This document shows positions 62,728 through 64,000 of a stretch of DNA of 64,000 nucleotides, piece by piece; the stretch's first letter is position 1; the number at the start of each line of letters is the position of its first letter. The stretch lies in the NCBI GenBank assembly GCA_037133915.1, contig JBAXND010000001.1, positions 172,895 to 236,894 of the forward strand, given 5' to 3'. The translations under genes were made by a program, and so were the position numbers. The notes beneath the pieces were generated by a model. The model ran no database searches and was not told where the DNA came from. It was given only the letters and a program-made list of their open reading frames with translations. Source of the stretch: Bacteroidota bacterium. Lineage in GTDB: Bacteria > Bacteroidota > Bacteroidia > Bacteroidales > CAIWKO01.

Positions 62728-63147
62728 TTATACAGGGTTTGATTCTGCCCCGTCTTCTTTTTTCTTCACATATTCGTTGAATGATTGCTCACCTTCTTCT
62801 TTCCAGTAATTGCCGTAATGGCGCCATTTTTTCCATTCTTCGCGTTTGTCGCCGCAGTTACCCTGACGGTGATAATGCTGAAAATGATTATGGGGTTTTT
62901 TATGCCATGGCGGGCTCAGTCGGCCGAACAGCAGCCGTCCTAAAACTACCAGCCCGAAAGCCTGCCAGAAGGTGATGAGTCCCAGTCCGAATATGGCAGG
63001 CATCAGCCAGTTCCATAACAGCATTACAAAATATCCGAAAATAAAGCCAAAAATGGCTACGCCCACTGTACCCAGTATTCCGAATCCTATAAATTTAAGA
63101 ACGGTAAGAAAAGGGTGTCTTTTTTTGCATCCGCAATTTGATTCCAT
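62728..63147 (-). CDS. Small Cys- and His-rich membrane protein, function unknown
   Basis: A 139-residue protein I cannot assign. It has CGC near the start (MESNCGCKKRHPF), two membrane segments (about 18-40 with GFGILGTVGVAIFGFIFGYF, and 46-72), and a soluble tail rich in His, Trp and charged residues (WHKKPHNHFQHYHRQ), which could bind metal. The ATG at 63147 has a good Shine-Dalgarno site (AAAAGGAGA at 63155-63163), unusual here. It starts 28 bases after the ECF sigma factor gene, and may be its membrane partner, though it does not look like a known anti-sigma factor. Confidence 0.7.
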   Translation of the reverse strand: MESNCGCKKRHPFLTVLKFIGFGILGTVGVAIFGFIFGYFVMLLWNWLMPAIFGLGLITFWQAFGLVVLGRLLFGRLSPPWHKKPHNHFQHYHRQGNCGDKREEWKKWRHYGNYWKEEGEQSFNEYVKKKEDGAESNPV

Positions 63148-63175
63148 GTGTTAATCTCCTTTTAGGTTAATCAGT

Positions 63176-63718
63176 TTATGTTTTTAGTATTTTATGTAAT
63201 TTCTGAAGCGCCCGGTATTTCCTCGATAGAAGTGTTCCCTGCGAAATGCCCCAGGCCTCCGACAACTCGGCGAAGGTGCGTCCGTTGAAGCTGTTTTCTA
63301 TAATGAGCTCCTGTTCTTCGGATGAAAGCATTGAAAGTGCTTTGTACAAATCAACAGGCGGCAAATCGTCCATGCCGTCTATGATGGCTTCCAATGGCGC
63401 GTCATCAGGCACAAACACAAAACGGTCGTTGCCGTGTTCATCAGTAAAATCACCAACAGGAATTTCATTTTTCTTCTTCCTGCGCCTGTCGGTAATGCGG
63501 TTACGAATGGCACTGTAAATATAAGCAGCCAGATTACTTATCGCCGAGTCCGGATCCTGACGTGCGAACATGCTCTCTGCAACATCCTGTAATATATCTT
63601 CAGCATCTGCTTCATAAGCCGAACCCCCCATTTGCATCCGTGCATAGTTTTTTAACTTGAGGTAATTCCACTCAAAAAAACTTTTCAAAGAACGCTGCCT
63701 CGGAATATCGTGCTTCAT
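63176..63718 (-). CDS. ECF-type RNA polymerase sigma factor
   Basis: A 180-residue group 4 sigma-70 protein. Region 2 spans about 15-85 with EADAEDILQDVAESMF and IYSAIRNRITDRRRKK; region 4 at about 120-178 has LSSEEQELIIENSFNGRTFAEL and the helix-turn-helix GISQGTLLSRKYRALQKL. It lacks the extra regions of housekeeping sigma factors. A promoter is suggested by TTG (63799-63801) and TAATTTTG (63773-63780) 18 bases apart, leaving a 50-base leader. The downstream small membrane protein may take part in its control; no standard anti-sigma domain is visible. Confidence 0.92.
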   Translation of the reverse strand: MKHDIPRQRSLKSFFEWNYLKLKNYARMQMGGSAYEADAEDILQDVAESMFARQDPDSAISNLAAYIYSAIRNRITDRRRKKKNEIPVGDFTDEHGNDRFVFVPDDAPLEAIIDGMDDLPPVDLYKALSMLSSEEQELIIENSFNGRTFAELSEAWGISQGTLLSRKYRALQKLHKILKT

Positions 63719-63772
63719 ACTTATCAGGACGTGAATTGTTGTTTTTATTGCATCTTCTCATCAAAAATTCTG

Positions 63773-63801
63773 CAAAATTATTGCAATATTTTTTTAAACA
63801 A
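63773..63801 (-). promoter_or_regulatory. Possible promoter of the ECF sigma factor gene
   Basis: TTG (63799-63801) and TAATTTTG (63773-63780) on the minus strand, 18 bases apart, one base short of the usual spacing. It would give a leader of about 50 bases. Confidence 0.5.
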
Positions 63802-63945
63802 CTCAATATTAGGATGTTATAAAATTAGAAATTATTTATCATGACAAATGAAAAATAGATTCAAGCCAGATTGGCAGCCTTCGGCAAGTCCGATGTTGCA
63901 GGAATAAAAACAGATATCAGGATTTACAAGTTGTTTGTAATTCTC

Positions 63946-63969
63946 CTTTGCGCCTTTGCGTCTTCGCGT
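63946..63969. repeat. Three 8-base units: CTTTGCGC, CTTTGCGT, CTTCGCGT
   Basis: Three consecutive 8-base units differing by one or two bases, in the region after the sigma factor gene at the right edge of the window. Motifs of this kind (CTTTGCGTC-type strings) recur in many unrelated bacterial genomes, from memory; the function is unknown. Confidence 0.8.
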
Positions 63970-63977
63970 GAAAAACG

Positions 63978-64000
63978 GTTTAGCTGTTTAGTCGTTTAGC
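63978..64000. repeat. Three 8-base GTTTAG-type units, cut by the window edge
   Basis: GTTTAGCT, GTTTAGTC and GTTTAGC (cut at the edge) follow the previous array by 8 bases. It may continue beyond the window, so the total unit number is unknown. Confidence 0.75.

Noticed and set aside
1..64000. CRISPR arrays, tRNA or rRNA genes, insertion sequences, prophage, toxin-antitoxin or restriction genes
   Set aside because: None found in intergenic regions or coding content by reading; a tRNAscan and ISfinder search would settle it.

Overview
The window is a gene-dense stretch of a Bacteroidota chromosome, probably an environmental lineage. Several independent signs agree. There are type IX secretion system (T9SS) parts and cargo: a PorP/SprF-like porin, a PorE-like OmpA protein, two proteins with T9SS type A sorting domains and one with a gliding-motility type (CHU_C) C-terminus. 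SecD and SecF are fused. A DUF4492 gene sits before cydAB. Ribosome binding sites are mostly A-rich rather than Shine-Dalgarno. Gene starts are often preceded by the Bacteroidota promoter pattern TTG-N19/20-TAnnTTTG. No rRNA, tRNA, CRISPR array, insertion sequence or phage gene was seen.

Layout. 1-7.1 kb (+): a surface-glycan sugar cluster with a DegT-type aminotransferase (cut by the window edge), two methyltransferases, an SDR epimerase/dehydratase, a nucleotidyltransferase-PfkB kinase fusion, a GmhA-like SIS isomerase and a CBS-nucleotidyltransferase. It looks like a route to an activated heptose-like or amino sugar. 7.3-12.7 kb (-): T9SS cargo, a PorP/SprF-like protein and a CHU_C adhesin. 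12.8-29.6 kb: housekeeping genes (trpS, pheT, recG, valS) mixed with an M28 peptidase, a thioredoxin-fold protein, a radical SAM protein, a CapA-like phosphatase, a TPR membrane protein, an ABC ATPase and a translationally coupled pair of small unknown proteins. 29.6-38.1 kb: the PorE-like OmpA protein, secDF and an FG-GAP T9SS cargo protein. 38.1-42.2 kb (-): an aspartic protease, a LOG-family protein and uvrA. 42.3-49.4 kb (-): envelope and polysaccharide genes (lytic transglycosylase, WecA/MraY-type transferase, rfbC, Wzc, Wza, glycosyltransferase). 49.4-53.6 kb (-): asnB, lpdA and a methyltransferase. 53.7-56.8 kb (+): a DUF2723 membrane protein related to TMEM260-type O-mannosyltransferases. 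56.9-58.0 kb (-): a trans-sulfuration PLP enzyme. 58.2-62.6 kb (+): a cytochrome bd module (TPR protein, DUF4492, cydA, cydB, a 41-residue CydX-like protein, an Rrf2 regulator). 62.7-63.7 kb (-): a small membrane protein and an ECF sigma factor. The right edge carries two short arrays of 8-base units.

How the genes fit together. Much of the window concerns the cell envelope: making activated sugars, assembling and exporting polysaccharide (WecA-type start, Wza/Wzc export, rfbC rhamnose branch), moving proteins across the inner membrane (SecDF) and the outer membrane (T9SS), and probably glycosylating exported proteins (DUF2723). The points most worth checking are the PorE-like protein with a pseudo-retropepsin tail, the unannotated CydX-like ORF, the 25-residue tryptophan repeat protein coupled to a degenerate pterin-dehydratase-like protein, and a trpS mRNA predicted to be leaderless. 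I did not find a wholly new multi-gene system that I could defend from sequence alone.
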